A stretch of DNA of 64,000 nucleotides from Sphingobacterium sp. (GTDB taxonomy: Bacteria; Bacteroidota; Bacteroidia; Sphingobacteriales; Sphingobacteriaceae), in assembly GCA_031286695.1 (NCBI GenBank), contig JAITTY010000005.1, forward strand, positions 186,001-250,000. The letters run 5' to 3'. Of the stretch, positions 52,837 through 61,822 are shown piece after piece (within the stretch, counting starts at the first letter, position 1; every line of letters begins with the position of its first letter). The notes beneath the pieces were generated by a model that saw only the letters and a list, made by a program, of their open reading frames with translations, ran no database searches and was not told the DNA's origin. The position numbers and the translations under genes were made by a program.

Positions 52837-55800
52837 ATGTATAAAAAAAATACAAAAATACTATTGAAAATGAAGCTAAGCACCTTCATGACACTTTTTG
52901 GCATGCTACAGATCAGCTTCGGAGCAATAGGACAAAACATCAGTCTCTCCGAGAAGAACAGCTCCCTGGCCAAAGTATTCAAAAAAATAAGTACACAGAC
53001 GGGTTACGGATTTCTAGTCGAAGGTAGCTTGCTGCGAATGGCCAGACCCGTTACCATAGAAACCAGCAATACCGACATCAGGCTTGTATTGGCAGAAATT
53101 TTCAAAAACCAACCGCTCAGCTTTGTGCTGAAGGACCAGTCTGTGATCGTTTCAGCAAAAAGGGTTGCCGCTATCCCCGTTCCGCTATCCGGCAGCATGG
53201 GCAACAGCGCTACGCAACAGCAGGGAAATATCAGCGGACGAATCATCAATGAAAATGGTGAAGCCCTTGCCGATGCAAGCATTACGTTGCTCCAAAGCAA
53301 CCAATCCTTAAAAAGTAAAGCCGATGGCAGCTACAGCTTGAACCTCGCCGCCGGCACCTACACCATCGAAGTCAGTTATATTTCCCATCAGACAAAACGG
53401 ATCACCGACATCCTGGTTCAGCCCGGAAAGCAGACCAGTCTCAACATCGTTCTTAAGAGCGTAGTTAAAAGCCTGGAGCAGGTGGTGGTGACGGGAAGTT
53501 ATAAACAGGAAAGTGTGGCTTCTTTATATGCCAAACAAAAGAATCAAGCCACCATCTCCAACGGAATCAGCCGGGAGCAAATAGCCGTTTTACCGGATAA
53601 AAACGTAGGTGAGACCCTAAAACGCATCTCTGGTGTCAGTACCAACGACAACCGTCGGGTGGTGATCCGCGGTATTGCCGAACGTTACAACCTCGCCATG
53701 ATGGATGGCGCTACCCTCCCCAGTACAGACGTGCAGGTGCGGGACTTCGAATTTGATATTGTCCCTAGCAACCTGATCGACAATGTCATTATCCACAAAA
53801 CCTCATCGCCCGATCTGAGCTTTGGATTTGGTGGTGGACTGGTACAGATCAACACCCTGGCCATCCCGGTCAAAAATTTTACCTCCTTTTCGGCGGGGAG
53901 CAAATATATCAATGGGTCAACGGGCAAAGATTTCCTGGGCTATGGCCGTGGCAGCCTAGACTATCTGGCCTTTGACGATGGCACAAGGGGCAATTTCCCG
54001 CGCGATTTGACGGTTTTCAACGGCATCAATTACGACCCTGCCAATCCCTATAAACCCGTACCTGAAGGCGTAACGCCTTTCACTCCTGAAATGATCGCTG
54101 CACAGAACAAGCGTATCGGCGGACTGGAACGCCTCGGTACCCGAAAATACACGGCACTACCTGGACAAAACTACCAGTTCAGCCTGGGGCGGAGTTACAC
54201 TGGTACAAAGGGCATCTTTGGATTTGTAGGCTCGCTCAGTTACCGAAATGAGCAATCTATTGATCATATCTCCAATTTCGAGCGTGGCAACTGGCAAAAA
54301 GTAGATGGGGCAACTTTCGATATCAGCACGGGCAAAGAAATCCACCCGACGACCTCAACACAGTATAACTTTAATTCAAGTTTAGGCGCTTTGATCAACC
54401 TGGGCTGGAACAGCAAAAATCACAAGATCACCTCGCGGAATTTCTATTCCCGGATGTTCAACAACCAGTTTTCCGTGATCGAAGGCTGGGGAAATGATAT
54501 TGGCCACGATTCGAGACCAGCTATCCGCGAATATGACCGTCCCAAGTTAATCAATATGCTGCAGAATAAGCTGGATGGCGAGCATCGATTCGGCAATTTC
54601 AAATTCGAATGGAATATTGCCCGCAATCAGCTGAACAACCGCGAGAAAGATGCCACCGAAGCCTGGCTCGCTCCTATTGGTTTCTTAAATGACACCATCT
54701 ACAATGTTATCCCTTCACACTACGCCAATGCCGGTGACGGAACATTTACACGCTCCGAATACCACTATAGGGAGACCAACAAAATTGCTGAAGGTGCATT
54801 GAGCTACCAGACGAATTGGTTCGGTCAAAAGCAGACCCTGAAAGCCGGCTACCAATTTATGGATCGGCATGGCTTATTCGAATGGGTTTCACTGCCCATC
54901 GTTTCGGTCGGTGCTAATAATTTTACGCCCGTGAACACCTGGTCAAAATACCTCGAGTTTACGGATCCCCTACACGGCATGTTTTATTACCCGGCGGCAT
55001 TCTCCATCAGTGCCTATGAAGGGAAAAATATCAACCAGGCGGTTTATGGCATGCTCGACAACCGCTTCAACTCGTGGATCCGACTGGTCTGGGGCCTACG
55101 TGCCGAATACTACAAGTATGAGAGTCTGCAAAATGGCGATAATGACCTGCAGATGGACGCCAGAACCATTGCCATGCGCAAGCAACGCTTTGTTGATCCC
55201 AAAACAGGGAAACTGGTGGGCATGACGGCAGATCCCGAAACCGAGGAGAAAACCTGGCGCTACCTGCCATCGGCCAGTCTGACTTTGACCCCCATACAGG
55301 ATTTCAACATCCGCATGGCCTATTCACAGTCCGTAGTCCGTCCGGCATTGATTGAAAACTCCAAGATGGTGCGGCAGGACCCCGCATTGGGCGGTGCTTA
55401 CCGTCGGAATGAAGGCGTGCTTTCGACCTTAATTGACCACTATGATATGCGTTTTGAATGGTACCCTTCCATTGCGGAAGTTATTTCAATCGGGTTTTTC
55501 TATAAATATTTCCAGAACCCGATCGAATTGTACCGGCAGATGATGGATTCGTCGCACCGCATTTATGTGACCACCAATAACTCAGAATGGGCCAAAGTAA
55601 AGGGCCTGGAGTTTGATATCCGCAAAAACCTGGGCTTTATGGCTCCCGGCTCCATGTTGGAAGACTTCAATGTAAGTGGAAACCTTACCCTTCAAAGCTC
55701 CGAAGTGCAGTCGGCCGAATTTAGGGCAAAGGGTATGGGTACTGATAAATATGGAAATACCTTCGAATACCGTGAAAAGCAATTCCTGAAAAGCAAGCGC

Positions 55801-56292
55801 CCACTGTATGGACAGATACCGGTGGTCTATAATGCGGCCTTACAATACGCCGGAGACCGCTTTGGAGCCAACGTAGCGTTTAACCATATGGGTTATAAAA
55901 CCTTTCTGACAGCCATGAGCGAAGATCTGATTGAATACGAGCGTCCACGCAATCAGCTCGACGCACAGCTGAGCTACAAATTCCTGAAAAATAAGAATCT
56001 GGATGTTAAATTAAATCTGAGCAACCTGTTGAACAGTCCGTTCCGCTTTTATGTGAACAGACCCGAAACGTTCAAAGTACAGGATCGCTGGAAAGGCCTG
56101 TCGAACTCCGAATGGCCGACACAGGAATGGGACGAGATCTACGAATGGAAGTTTGGTTTCTCCCAAAAATATGAGGAAGGTTACTACGAGACCTCCGAAG
56201 ATGGGACAAAAAAGATGCGCATAGGCGACAAAGAAACATTTAACCGCAAAGTGGGCAGCTCTTTTAGCCTTTCCATCGGATACACCTTTTAA
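52837..56292 (+). CDS. TonB-dependent receptor with STN domain, not SusC type
   Basis: 1151 residues. Signal sequence (about 1-32), STN domain (about 35-105, SSLAKVFKKISTQTGYGFLV), carboxypeptidase-regulatory-like domain (about 130-210, GRIINENGEALADASITLL), then a plug of the general type: VVVTGSYKQES, LPDKNVGETLKRISGVSTND, VVIRGIAERYNLAMMDGATL, and a FGGGLVQINTLAIP segment, followed by a long barrel ending FSLSIGYTF. It lacks the SusC plug signatures (VVVVGYG, xVLKDASAxxIYGxRA) and there is no SusD. Two paralogous lipoproteins follow at 10 and 3 bases. The ligand could be a siderophore, peptide or glycan; unknown. Confidence 0.93.
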   Translation: MYKKNTKILLKMKLSTFMTLFGMLQISFGAIGQNISLSEKNSSLAKVFKKISTQTGYGFLVEGSLLRMARPVTIETSNTDIRLVLAEIFKNQPLSFVLKDQSVIVSAKRVAAIPVPLSGSMGNSATQQQGNISGRIINENGEALADASITLLQSNQSLKSKADGSYSLNLAAGTYTIEVSYISHQTKRITDILVQPGKQTSLNIVLKSVVKSLEQVVVTGSYKQESVASLYAKQKNQATISNGISREQIAVLPDKNVGETLKRISGVSTNDNRRVVIRGIAERYNLAMMDGATLPSTDVQVRDFEFDIVPSNLIDNVIIHKTSSPDLSFGFGGGLVQINTLAIPVKNFTSFSAGSKYINGSTGKDFLGYGRGSLDYLAFDDGTRGNFPRDLTVFNGINYDPANPYKPVPEGVTPFTPEMIAAQNKRIGGLERLGTRKYTALPGQNYQFSLGRSYTGTKGIFGFVGSLSYRNEQSIDHISNFERGNWQKVDGATFDISTGKEIHPTTSTQYNFNSSLGALINLGWNSKNHKITSRNFYSRMFNNQFSVIEGWGNDIGHDSRPAIREYDRPKLINMLQNKLDGEHRFGNFKFEWNIARNQLNNREKDATEAWLAPIGFLNDTIYNVIPSHYANAGDGTFTRSEYHYRETNKIAEGALSYQTNWFGQKQTLKAGYQFMDRHGLFEWVSLPIVSVGANNFTPVNTWSKYLEFTDPLHGMFYYPAAFSISAYEGKNINQAVYGMLDNRFNSWIRLVWGLRAEYYKYESLQNGDNDLQMDARTIAMRKQRFVDPKTGKLVGMTADPETEEKTWRYLPSASLTLTPIQDFNIRMAYSQSVVRPALIENSKMVRQDPALGGAYRRNEGVLSTLIDHYDMRFEWYPSIAEVISIGFFYKYFQNPIELYRQMMDSSHRIYVTTNNSEWAKVKGLEFDIRKNLGFMAPGSMLEDFNVSGNLTLQSSEVQSAEFRAKGMGTDKYGNTFEYREKQFLKSKRPLYGQIPVVYNAALQYAGDRFGANVAFNHMGYKTFLTAMSEDLIEYERPRNQLDAQLSYKFLKNKNLDVKLNLSNLLNSPFRFYVNRPETFKVQDRWKGLSNSEWPTQEWDEIYEWKFGFSQKYEEGYYETSEDGTKKMRIGDKETFNRKVGSSFSLSIGYTF

Positions 56293-56302
56293 ATCAACCG
56301 TT

Positions 56303-57106
56303 ATGAAAACAAAAATAATCTTAACAGCCACGGCGATCGCCTTTTTTCTGCTATCCACCTTCCTTTCATGCGATAAAGGTGGCGACGAACTGCTCTATCA
56401 TTCCAATGTGCATATGATCAATTTAAGTGGTTATAATAACAGCAACGAGGAACTTATCCTGCAATTGGATACCTTTAGTCTTACGGTAACACCAGCCTTT
56501 AGCCGCATCTCATTTGCTGCCAACTATAATTTCAATGACCCCGCCAAGCAGCATTTAAAATTTACCATGAAGTCCAAAGCGACCGATAAAATACTGCTGG
56601 AACGGGAAATCAAAGCCAACGATACGGCGGCCGTGACGGATCTCAATGTTATTTACATGGACGGAAAAGTAGCCGATTTCCCGAAAGTGCCGGCACCTGT
56701 GGAGGGCAAAGTACAGTTGATCTATATGCTCCAGTCCAACATATTAAATTACCGGGAACCCGTGGACATCGTATTTGGAAAATACTATTTTACCCCCAAA
56801 GTGTTTGAAGAGGTCATCCGGATCAAAAGCCTAAAGCCCAACACCTTCTCCCAGCCTATCGTTTTTGATCCTTTCCCTTTAGGGATCCAGGATTACAAGG
56901 GAGAAAAAACCTCGGTATTATTTCGGGCCTATATTTATAAAGCCGGCACGGACATTCCCTATACGGAAGGATCTTCCATTGAATTCAGCCAGCTTACCTC
57001 CGGTGCGCCTGTGCCGTCACCCACAAAAGCCATTTCCAAGTTGTTTATCATCAATGAAGCTCCACTTAATAATGTGATACGGTTTAATAAGGTTCTAGAA
57101 TTATAA
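56303..57106 (+). CDS. Receptor-associated lipoprotein 1 (unrecognised family)
   Basis: 267 residues. Signal peptide with lipobox STFLSC (Cys23) followed by DKGGDELLYHSNVHMINLSG. The remainder is beta-rich. It shares with the next gene the same layout: a first strand (HMINLSGYNNSNEELILQLD), a mid segment NVIYMDGKV, a second domain starting LIYMLQSN, and similar length, so the two are tandem paralogues. It starts 10 bases after the receptor stop. I do not recognise the family. By position it may be the surface ligand-binding subunit in place of SusD. Confidence 0.9.
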   Translation: MKTKIILTATAIAFFLLSTFLSCDKGGDELLYHSNVHMINLSGYNNSNEELILQLDTFSLTVTPAFSRISFAANYNFNDPAKQHLKFTMKSKATDKILLEREIKANDTAAVTDLNVIYMDGKVADFPKVPAPVEGKVQLIYMLQSNILNYREPVDIVFGKYYFTPKVFEEVIRIKSLKPNTFSQPIVFDPFPLGIQDYKGEKTSVLFRAYIYKAGTDIPYTEGSSIEFSQLTSGAPVPSPTKAISKLFIINEAPLNNVIRFNKVLEL

Positions 57107-57109
57107 TGT

Positions 57110-57904
57110 ATGAAAAATTTATCAACGAAGCTATATTCCCTGGCCACTGCGTTCCTGCTGATTGGCTTTCCCTTCCTTTTCAATGCCTGCAATAAGGACG
57201 CTACTCAAGTAGAACGCGCGATGCATATTCTGATCAATGGCTATAATGGCAGTGCGCATCCTTTGCAGATCGCGATTGATACAACCGTATTTGATCACAA
57301 AAATGGGGCTTTTATCATCCAACCCGAGAGCAATATCCATTTTGCAACGGCATACAGCTACAAAATACCAAAAAAAAGACTGGTTACGTTAACCGATACC
57401 GAGACCAAGCAAGTGGTTTACAGTGCCGAACTGCCCGAAAACACGATCAAAGTGAATTTCAACTACATCTATTTTGATGGAAAGGTACAGGAAGTGAACC
57501 CACCTGCTGCTGACCCCAATGTCAATAAACTAGGCTTTTATATTTATGATAAAAGCATTGATTTCCCGATTGATATTTCTTTGCAGAAGGTCAATGCCAC
57601 TACGGGCGATGTTCGTAAGGAATATATCGCAAAAAATGTGATTCCCGGAAGATGGGTCTATGTGGATTATCTACCACTCAAGGATTTTGACAAAGGCGCC
57701 GATCTGCGGAGTGCCACGGTTAATTTCACCAAGGCCAATACGGACAATGAATGGGCTTTTGATGGTGATGAAACAAAAAGTAAACTGGGTGCTGAGGGAT
57801 TCTTTTTGCCAAAATTGGACGATAAAGGCAAGGTGCAGCCTTATTTTATTGCGCCAAAAGTACCGAATCAAACATTCAGCCGACTTTTCTTCTACTTGGA
57901 TTAA
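57110..57904 (+). CDS. Receptor-associated lipoprotein 2 (unrecognised family)
   Basis: 264 residues. Signal peptide with lipobox LFNAC (Cys27) followed by NKDATQVERAMHILINGYNG. Paralogue of the previous gene: HILINGYNGSAHPLQIAID matches its first strand region and NYIYFDGKV its mid segment; the C-terminal half again begins with a hydrophobic strand (KLGFYIYDKSIDFPIDI). It starts three bases after the stop of its paralogue and ends just before a strong terminator. A role in ligand capture with the receptor is inferred from context only. Confidence 0.9.
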   Translation: MKNLSTKLYSLATAFLLIGFPFLFNACNKDATQVERAMHILINGYNGSAHPLQIAIDTTVFDHKNGAFIIQPESNIHFATAYSYKIPKKRLVTLTDTETKQVVYSAELPENTIKVNFNYIYFDGKVQEVNPPAADPNVNKLGFYIYDKSIDFPIDISLQKVNATTGDVRKEYIAKNVIPGRWVYVDYLPLKDFDKGADLRSATVNFTKANTDNEWAFDGDETKSKLGAEGFFLPKLDDKGKVQPYFIAPKVPNQTFSRLFFYLD

Positions 57905-57908
57905 GGTC

Positions 57909-57946
57909 GTAAAAAGGAAGCCGGGCAGCCCTGCTTCCTTTTTTAC
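57909..57946 (+). terminator. Intrinsic terminator of the receptor/lipoprotein operon
   Basis: GTAAAAAGGAAGC (57909-57921) pairs with GCTTCCTTTTTTAC (57933-57946); GGG and CCC pair inside, leaving a three-base loop. The stem is followed by a T6 run within the arm. It begins five bases after the stop codon of the last lipoprotein. Confidence 0.92.
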
Positions 57947-58066
57947 ATCCGATGTCTTGGACTTCATCCCTGATAGATCTAGGCCATGCTTTTATGCGAT
58001 CACAGGGCGACAGACCTTAACCCAGCTTCCGCCAAAAATTGAGAAAACCTAGGAAACAACCCACCT

Positions 58067-58098
58067 ATTGCGAAATAAGTGAGAATTACATAGATTTG
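58067..58098 (+). promoter_or_regulatory. Housekeeping promoter of the HxlR gene
   Basis: ATTG (58067-58070), a 20-base spacer, then TAGATTTG (58091-58098), an exact match to the Bacteroidota -7 box. The ATG of the regulator is 20 bases after the -7 box, so the leader would be about 14 bases long. Confidence 0.65.
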
Positions 58099-58118
58099 CT
58101 GAGGTAAAAACAAGCAGT

Positions 58119-58490
58119 ATGGACACGGAATTTATTGGAGATTATCTGACCAGCTTACGGAATACATATCCTTGTACCGTAAATCAAACTATGGACCTCA
58201 TTGAAGGTAAATGGAAAGCAGTTATACTCTATCATTTAAGAAATGAAGCCACCACATACACTGATCTTCTTACAAAAATGCCCTCTATTACAAAGACCGT
58301 CCTGGATGCAAAATTAATTATCCTTGAAAATGACGGATTTATCGTCAGCAGACCCCAAGACGATACTGCATTTCAATCTACTGTCCACTATCGGCTTACA
58401 GATTTCGGAAAAACCTGTATCCCCTTATTGGAATCTGTGAAAGATTGGGGGTATGAAAATAGACTTATATTTACACCACAAACTTTCTAA
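58119..58490 (+). CDS. HxlR-type winged-helix transcriptional regulator
   Basis: 123 residues, one winged-helix domain. Hallmarks are CTVNQTMDLIEGKWKAVILYHL (Cys at about 27, as in redox- or aldehyde-sensing HxlR members), YTDLLTKMPSITKTVLDAKL for the recognition helix, and VHYRLTDFGKTCIPLLESVKDWG. These dimeric regulators usually control a divergent or nearby gene. Here the 3' end overlaps by 20 bases the 3' end of the DinB-fold gene on the other strand, so the target is not obvious from position. Confidence 0.93.
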   Translation: MDTEFIGDYLTSLRNTYPCTVNQTMDLIEGKWKAVILYHLRNEATTYTDLLTKMPSITKTVLDAKLIILENDGFIVSRPQDDTAFQSTVHYRLTDFGKTCIPLLESVKDWGYENRLIFTPQTF

Positions 58491-58929
58491 TGCTCATCAT
58501 ATAGCCCAAATGCAGACCTTCATGAAAATTATTCCATTCGAAGGCATCGTATATGGAGGTTAGATGGAACCCCGTTCCAGTTGTACGTTCCTGATAGCTG
58601 CCAAACTTTTTGTCATTAAAATCACGGATGGTCGGTTCAATTTGCTCAAGGAGTAATCTTTTTAGGAGATCGGCTTCCTGTTGCGATACCGCTGCTGTAG
58701 GCCGTGTTCCGGACTGGTAGTGCATAAACACTTCCTCCGGGATATGTCCCGCTACCCCAGATCCGATATAAATTAATTTATGCTGTGTGGCAATGATGTG
58801 CCCGATATTCCAGATCAGGTTGTTGCTGAAGCCTTCGGGAATGCGATTGAGCTGTTCCAAAGAATAGTTTTCAAAGAATTTGAGGTAAGCCATCCGGCTC
58901 GTTTTCCATGCGCGAAAGAGTGATTCCAT
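58471..58929 (-). CDS. DinB-fold protein
   Basis: 152 residues from the ATG at 58927-58929; a longer frame to 59043 adds 38 residues with no family similarity. The four-helix DinB fold is shown by WNIGHIIATQHKLIY (first metal-binding His region), and YDAFEWNNFHEGLHLGYMMSIRK (second His cluster at the end). DinB/YfiT-type proteins are metal-dependent thiol transferases or of unknown role. It overlaps the regulator gene tail to tail by 20 bases, with no room for a terminator between them. Confidence 0.9.
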   Translation of the reverse strand: MESLFRAWKTSRMAYLKFFENYSLEQLNRIPEGFSNNLIWNIGHIIATQHKLIYIGSGVAGHIPEEVFMHYQSGTRPTAAVSQQEADLLKRLLLEQIEPTIRDFNDKKFGSYQERTTGTGFHLTSIYDAFEWNNFHEGLHLGYMMSIRKFVV

Positions 58930-59212
58930 GTCCTGCTGACTGTCCGTGTTTTGTACACAAAAATAGGCTGAATCTTTAAAACTGTCAAAACCTATTTTTC
59001 CAAGAATTGGTTTTTTCTGCCGTAAATCCCCTTTTGCATACACCTCTTTTTAAACTCCATGGTCGCTGAACGCTACGTTATCACCTCTAAATGCGCTGTT
59101 GGCAGTTTCCATAACGACGACCAAAGAACACTGATTCTTTTTTTATTGAACTTTTTGATTTGAGTATTGTTCAATTTGAAAGGAATATGGTTCAATTCTT
59201 AAAGAAAAAGGT

Positions 59213-59509
59213 ATGAAAGCACAAATCGGACTCGTTATCACGGCAGTTGCCGGAGCAGCACTGTTCGTTTACAGACGCTGGAAACAGCGTTCTGTAAAGG
59301 AATCAACAGAGCAAACAGATCGCAAACAGACAGGCAATCTAACGACCCCACCTTCCTGGTACCGCCCCCTTAAAATGCCCGACATCGACAGTACGGATAT
59401 TGTGTCATTGCAATATGCCCCCGTCGTGGTATCGCCCGACAGAAATGATGCGGCGAGAGGAATCGAAAGAAACATTTCGTATTACCATAAAGGCAACAGA
59501 CATCAATAA
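59213..59509 (+). CDS. Small membrane-anchored protein
   Basis: 98 residues. One hydrophobic N-terminal segment (about 5-21, IGLVITAVAGAALFVY) followed by RRWKQR and a polar tail, so it would be an inner-membrane protein with the C-terminus inside. No family is recognised. The start is preceded by AAAGAAAAAGGT. It stands alone upstream of the LOV kinase with a 274-base gap. Good codon structure supports it, but it may not be conserved. Confidence 0.6.
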   Translation: MKAQIGLVITAVAGAALFVYRRWKQRSVKESTEQTDRKQTGNLTTPPSWYRPLKMPDIDSTDIVSLQYAPVVVSPDRNDAARGIERNISYYHKGNRHQ

Positions 59510-59556
59510 GGTAGTCATAGGGATACATTTGCAGTTTTAAGGGTCTCTACAGCTGA

Positions 59557-59700
59557 AAAAATGTCCAAGGACAGTATACGGCGCTGGACCTCGATAACAA
59601 ATTGCCGCTGTTCTCCGTGGTTCAGAGCGGATCAAAAATAAACATCCTGCTATCTTTTGAAATGATTATTTCTTCAGCAGGGATTTATACGGGTTTTTAA
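59557..59700 (+). other. Possible decayed coding remnant
   Basis: A 47-codon frame follows a TGA at 59554-59556, has no plausible start, and ends at TAA 59698-59700. It reads like protein (GQYTALDLDNKLPLFSVVQS, later FEMIISSAGIYTG). It could be the tail of a lost gene or a chance frame. The rest of the gap 59510-59783 shows nothing else that I can name. Confidence 0.25.
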
Positions 59701-59783
59701 TTTAGACATCCCAAAATCCGCTTCAATCTCAGAATTATAGATTATTTTGGGGACACCTTAATTAATATGGGAGTTTAAAATAT

Positions 59784-61334
59784 ATGAGAAAAAATGCTTC
59801 CGGCATCAACAATTCAAAGCAACGTATTGAAAACAAGAACAATGATTTAGATCTTTATCTAAAAGCATTGAATTCTGCCTATTCGGGTATTATAATTACA
59901 GACAATCTGCAGTATGATAATCCCATCATTTATTGCAATAAAGCTTTCGAAACCATCAGTGGTTATGCCCACGATGAAATTATTGGCCACAATTGCCGAT
60001 TTTTACAAGCTCAGGACCGTTCGCAAGCCGAACGTAAGATTATTAAAGAATCTATTGCGCGTGGCGAAGAATGTAAGATTGAAATTCGAAATTATCGTAA
60101 GGATGGAACGCTTTTTTGGAACGAACTTTTTATTTCACCAGTGAAGAATGATGACGGTCAGGTAACTCATTTTATTGGTGTTCAAAATGACATCAGTGAT
60201 CGAAAAAAAGCAGAGTATGATCTTCGGGAAGAGAAGTCCCATGTGGAACTCAAAATACAGCAAAGAACCAAAGAACTGCAAGATAAAGAAAGCTTTCTCT
60301 CCAGTATTATTGAAACAGTACGGGAAAGTCTCTTGGTGCTCGATGCCAATTACATCGTCCTGAGCGCCAATAGACATTTTTTAAACTCGTTTAAAGTCAC
60401 CACAGAAGAAACGGTAGGAAATTTACTATTTGACCTCGGCAATCAGCAGTGGGATATTTCTTCTTTAAAAGAGATGCTCACTCGGATACTGCCCACCAAT
60501 AACCCGGTGATCGATTATGAGGTAGACCATATCTTTCCTCATATTGGTCGAAAAGTCATGCTGCTAAATGCTTATCGTATTGAATTCGAGGGCCAGTACA
60601 AAGACCGCATCCTGATCGCCATCGAAGATATTACAGAAAAGAAAGAGCAGAATCGGCGTAAAGATGATTTCCTGTCAATTGCGAGCCACGAACTTAAGAC
60701 ACCGCTCACAACAATCAAAGGTCTCTTCCAGATCTTGCAGCGATTGAGTGCCGAAAACACCGATCCGAAATATGTCTCAACTTTAGATAAAATCACAGCT
60801 TATATCGATCGCTTGAACTTGCTGATAGCAAAACTCTTAGATACGTCTAAAATTCAATCTGGAAATCTTGAATTGCACATGGACCCTTTTGAGATCGATA
60901 AGACCGTCCAAGATGCCGTTGAAAGCATGCGGTTGGCGGCACCTGATTCTGACATCCAACTTACAGGAAATACAGGTAGTATCGTAGCGGGCGACGAGCT
61001 ACAGATTATCCAAGTGCTGAACAATCTGCTCTCCAATGCTATTAAATATTCACCCGAGTCGAAAAAAGTTGAAGTTAGTATCCACAAGGTAGCCAACTTT
61101 ATTAAAATCTCCGTACGTGATTATGGCATGGGCATAAGCTATCAGGATAGACTAAAAATTTTCGAGCGATTTTTTCGCGTCAGCCATATACAGAAAAAGT
61201 TTCCCGGTTTAGGCATTGGCCTCTATGTTTCGCATGAGATTATCTTACACCACAAAGGAACACTGTGGGTCGAAAGCGAGCCAGGAGAAGGATCCACATT
61301 TAATTTTACATTACCCATTGTAACCAACAAATAA
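59784..61334 (+). CDS. LOV-domain (blue-light) sensor histidine kinase
   Basis: 516 residues, no membrane segment, cytoplasmic. A LOV-type PAS domain (about 25-140) carries the flavin adduct motif GHNCRFLQ (68-75, Cys71) and the FMN-contact residues in RNYRKDGTLFWNELFISP (Asn103, Asn113) and IGVQNDIS (Gln134). A second PAS-like domain follows (about 172-285) after a coiled-coil linker, then HisKA with SHELKTPLTTIKG (His302) and an HATPase domain with NNLLSNAIKYSPE, DYGMGI and GLGIGLYVS. Blue light should form a Cys71-flavin bond and change kinase activity. The response regulator gene follows after five bases. Confidence 0.95.
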   Translation: MRKNASGINNSKQRIENKNNDLDLYLKALNSAYSGIIITDNLQYDNPIIYCNKAFETISGYAHDEIIGHNCRFLQAQDRSQAERKIIKESIARGEECKIEIRNYRKDGTLFWNELFISPVKNDDGQVTHFIGVQNDISDRKKAEYDLREEKSHVELKIQQRTKELQDKESFLSSIIETVRESLLVLDANYIVLSANRHFLNSFKVTTEETVGNLLFDLGNQQWDISSLKEMLTRILPTNNPVIDYEVDHIFPHIGRKVMLLNAYRIEFEGQYKDRILIAIEDITEKKEQNRRKDDFLSIASHELKTPLTTIKGLFQILQRLSAENTDPKYVSTLDKITAYIDRLNLLIAKLLDTSKIQSGNLELHMDPFEIDKTVQDAVESMRLAAPDSDIQLTGNTGSIVAGDELQIIQVLNNLLSNAIKYSPESKKVEVSIHKVANFIKISVRDYGMGISYQDRLKIFERFFRVSHIQKKFPGLGIGLYVSHEIILHHKGTLWVESEPGEGSTFNFTLPIVTNK

Positions 61335-61339
61335 AAAAT

Positions 61340-61705
61340 ATGCAGCCTAAAAAGATAATGATCTGTGATGATGATCGAGGAATACTCGAGATGCTGGAGC
61401 TTTTTTTAGAACTAGAAGGATATAATGTCATATGCGAAATAAATAGCACACACCTGACAAAGCAATTAATTTCGCATAAGCCAGACCTCTTGCTACTGGA
61501 CCTCTGGATGCCAATACTTTCTGGTGACCAGCTGATTAAAATTATCCGCAGTACACCCGAAATCAAAGAAACTCCGATCATTGTACTATCGGCAAGCGTC
61601 GATGGACCCGAAATCGCAGGAAACTTAGGCGCAAATGGCTTTGTCGCCAAACCCTTTGATTTAACCGATATCACCGATAAAATTAATAGCATACTGAAAA
61701 ACTAG
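61340..61705 (+). CDS. Single-domain response regulator (CheY-like)
   Basis: 121 residues, a receiver domain only. Acidic pocket Asp10-Asp12 (MICDDDRG), phosphoacceptor Asp54 in LLLLDLWMPILSG, the Ser/Thr switch in VLSAS and Lys104 in FVAKPFD. It begins five bases after the LOV kinase stop, so the two are co-transcribed and this is the likely phosphate acceptor. With no DNA-binding domain it must act through a protein partner or a phosphorelay; it could also accept phosphate from the phytochrome kinase that converges on it. Confidence 0.95.
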   Translation: MQPKKIMICDDDRGILEMLELFLELEGYNVICEINSTHLTKQLISHKPDLLLLDLWMPILSGDQLIKIIRSTPEIKETPIIVLSASVDGPEIAGNLGANGFVAKPFDLTDITDKINSILKN

Positions 61706-61732
61706 TCGGCAAATTTACGCTGGCTAGGCACA

Positions 61733-61767
61733 CATAAACGCACTTTTTAATGGAAAGTGCGTTTATG
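61733..61767. terminator. Hairpin between convergent photoreceptor genes
   Basis: CATAAACGCACTTT (61733-61746) pairs perfectly with AAAGTGCGTTTATG (61754-61767) around a seven-base loop. It lies between the response regulator (plus) and the phytochrome kinase (minus). The T-run is short, but the symmetrical stem fits a bidirectional terminator. Confidence 0.75.
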
Positions 61768-61822
61768 CAGCTGATGTGATCTGACCACTATTCCGCCTTC
61801 TAAAAAATCTACTCTCCGTCGT

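Noticed and set aside
58930..59043. 38-residue extension of the DinB-fold protein
   Set aside because: It lacks DinB similarity and would lengthen the protein beyond the usual 150-170 residues; Met at 58929 fits the family.
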